This document shows, piece by piece, positions 62,898-64,000 of a DNA stretch of 64,000 nt. The position numbers and the translations under genes are program-made. The DNA comes from a bacterium (lineage in GTDB: Bacteria > Vulcanimicrobiota > Vulcanimicrobiia > Vulcanimicrobiales > Vulcanimicrobiaceae), in NCBI GenBank assembly GCA_021832345.1, contig JAKBKY010000004.1, forward strand, positions 164,857 to 228,856, given 5' to 3'. The notes under the pieces are model-generated. The model was not told the origin of the DNA, did not search any database, and worked only from the letters and a program-made list of their open reading frames with translations. Each line of letters starts with the position of its first letter. Positions within the stretch are counted from its first letter, which is position 1.

Positions 62898-64000
62898 TCA
62901 TATCCAGCTCTTCAGCCACATGCGTGCCGCACGCTCGCTCCACGTCAGCGGTATCGCCGTATAGATGGGATAGAACCATGCGAAGGCCAGTGCCACGGCA
63001 AACACGTAGCCCAGGACGGCGCTACGCGCCAAGAGCTGCGTCTCACGTTCTTGATATGGGCGGTTCCAGATGCGCTGCAAGACGATGGCGTTGCAGATGC
63101 AGATCAGTGGAATGTTGACGTAGAAATGGTAGTTAAAGGTGATGCGGGGGGAGGCCATCCACGGCAGCCACTGCAGGAGATACGCAACGACCAAGAGCGC
63201 ATACGCCTTGCGCCGTTCGAGCCAAGCGAGGACGCCGACGATCGGCACCGTGATCAACCCGGCCCACAGGATCAGCGGATTGGGCAGATTGTAGATGACG
63301 GCCGCGGTGTTCTTCGTATAGGCGGCGTAGTAGAGAATCGGCCGTAGATCGAGCGGCCACTTCCACCAACGGGACTGATACGGATGGGTGGCTTTAAGCG
63401 TGTCGTGGTAGTGGAACATCGAGTATTGCCGGTAGATCAGATCGCTGAGGTTCTTGATCTCGATCTGACGGAAGAAATCCGGCACCCACGAGAGCGTGTA
63501 GACGGTCGCCGCGATAAACGCAATCGCGACCAAGGCCACGTCGATCCGAATGCCGCGAGGGTTGCCCCAGAGCGCCGGACGCCCCGCCGCAAACCACCGC
63601 TGTAACGCCAGCGCAATGAGCACCGTGAAGCTCACCCCGAAGCCCATCACCCCATACCACTTGCTCGACACCAACAACCCGAGCAACACCGTGAAGGCGA
63701 TCAACCAATGATGCGCGTGGCGCGACTGCTGGCGCAGCGCACCCACGGTGATCCCCTGCGCGTCGTACCGCGCGGTGCCGGCCGGGGTCTCGTAGGTGAG
63801 GCTCCCATCGCGCGCATACGTGAGCGAGGCTTCCGGCAACTCCGTCACCAGCGTCGCGCCGCGCGCTTGGCAGAGCAGGCCGCCGTCCACCGTCTCCACC
63901 GTCACGTCGTCACCGAGCAGCACCGCGCGCGACCCATCGGGGAAGGCCACCTCCGTCGCCCGGCCACCCAAGAGCCGGGGCGCGATCCCCACCCGCAGCA
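62898..64000 (-). CDS. PMT-type (protein O-mannosyltransferase-like) glycosyltransferase, C-terminal part
   Basis: The gene runs off the right edge; about 367 C-terminal residues are visible. They include a soluble beta segment, then 'TVLLGLLVSSKWYGVMGFGV', 'DTLKATHPYQSRWWKWPLDLRP' (typical of the PMT C-terminal module) and 'WMASPRITFNYHFYVNIP'. Polyprenyl-phosphate-dependent PMT enzymes glycosylate secreted proteins at the outer face of the membrane. The abundance of Ser/Thr/Pro-rich exported proteins nearby would offer substrates. The N-terminal catalytic DE motif lies outside the window. Confidence 0.88.
   Translation of the reverse strand, partial: LRVGIAPRLLGGRATEVAFPDGSRAVLLGDDVTVETVDGGLLCQARGATLVTELPEASLTYARDGSLTYETPAGTARYDAQGITVGALRQQSRHAHHWLIAFTVLLGLLVSSKWYGVMGFGVSFTVLIALALQRWFAAGRPALWGNPRGIRIDVALVAIAFIAATVYTLSWVPDFFRQIEIKNLSDLIYRQYSMFHYHDTLKATHPYQSRWWKWPLDLRPILYYAAYTKNTAAVIYNLPNPLILWAGLITVPIVGVLAWLERRKAYALLVVAYLLQWLPWMASPRITFNYHFYVNIPLICICNAIVLQRIWNRPYQERETQLLARSAVLGYVFAVALAFAWFYPIYTAIPLTWSERAARMWLKSWI

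Overview
This is a GC-rich bacterial chromosome segment of 64 kb carrying about 46 credible protein genes. I see no rRNA, tRNA, CRISPR array, intact insertion sequence or prophage. The cell is a diderm: it encodes an RND pump with a TolC-type channel, an outer-membrane-type beta-barrel ending in Phe, and many lipoproteins. Several habits recur: copper-amine-oxidase-like 'stalk' domains, Pro-Thr-Ala linkers, secreted S53 peptidases, and DUF4382 and DUF3494 proteins. Together they resemble Candidatus Eremiobacterota (WPS-2) or relatives. That placement is an inference from gene content, not a proven assignment.

Layout. 0-3 kb: a copper operon csoR-copZ-copA preceded by a CsoR-type operator. 2.9-8 kb: a DUF4382 lipoprotein and an rpoB that stands apart from rplL and rpoC. 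8-11 kb: a DHA2 exporter, a GNAT acetyltransferase and a tyrosine phosphatase. 11.2-15.5 kb: a polyhydroxyalkanoate (PHA) locus with phasin, an XRE regulator, class I PhaC and two acetoacetyl-CoA-reductase-like SDRs. 15.5-23.4 kb: an efflux operon of DUF2892 protein, adaptor, RND permease, TolC-like protein and a secreted-type alpha/beta hydrolase. 23.7-28.2 kb: a cytochrome c lipoprotein, cydAB, DUF302 facing a CstR-like repressor, and a Crp/Fnr regulator. 28.3-41.6 kb: surface proteins (ice-binding-like, stalk-domain barrel, WXXGXW/His-Gly repeat protein, lipoproteins) mixed with a LuxR-type regulator, an ABC-F ATPase, bioB, a GT4 glycosyltransferase, an AI-2E permease and a DnaQ-like exonuclease. 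41.7-48.9 kb: two tandem S53 peptidases and a PAS sensor with an unrecognised output domain. 48.9-50.9 kb: a poorly coding stretch with remnants. 50.9-56.8 kb: an operon of GMC oxidoreductase, MFS transporter, GH15 glucoamylase and SDR. 56.8-64 kb: a second stalk-domain protein, DUF1003, isochorismatase-like and STAS proteins, dienelactone hydrolase, a CPBP protease and the C-terminal part of a PMT-type glycosyltransferase.

The most striking signal is regulatory. Three CsoR/CstR-type operator regions (cop operon, DUF2892-RND operon, and the DUF302/CstR-like intergenic region) share one promoter design. Each has a TTG-type -35, an 18-bp spacer that holds the TACCC...GGGTA palindrome, and a -10 ending only 6-7 bases before the ATG, which predicts leaderless mRNAs. 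The CstR-like gene itself also has a promoter abutting its ATG, with an overlapping -35 shared with DUF302. This ties the RND pump to a probable sulfur-responsive regulon and the cop operon to copper. The PHA genes form a second coherent unit: reductases and synthase make the polymer, phasin coats the granule, and the XRE protein is the likely granule-responsive regulator of the phasin promoter.
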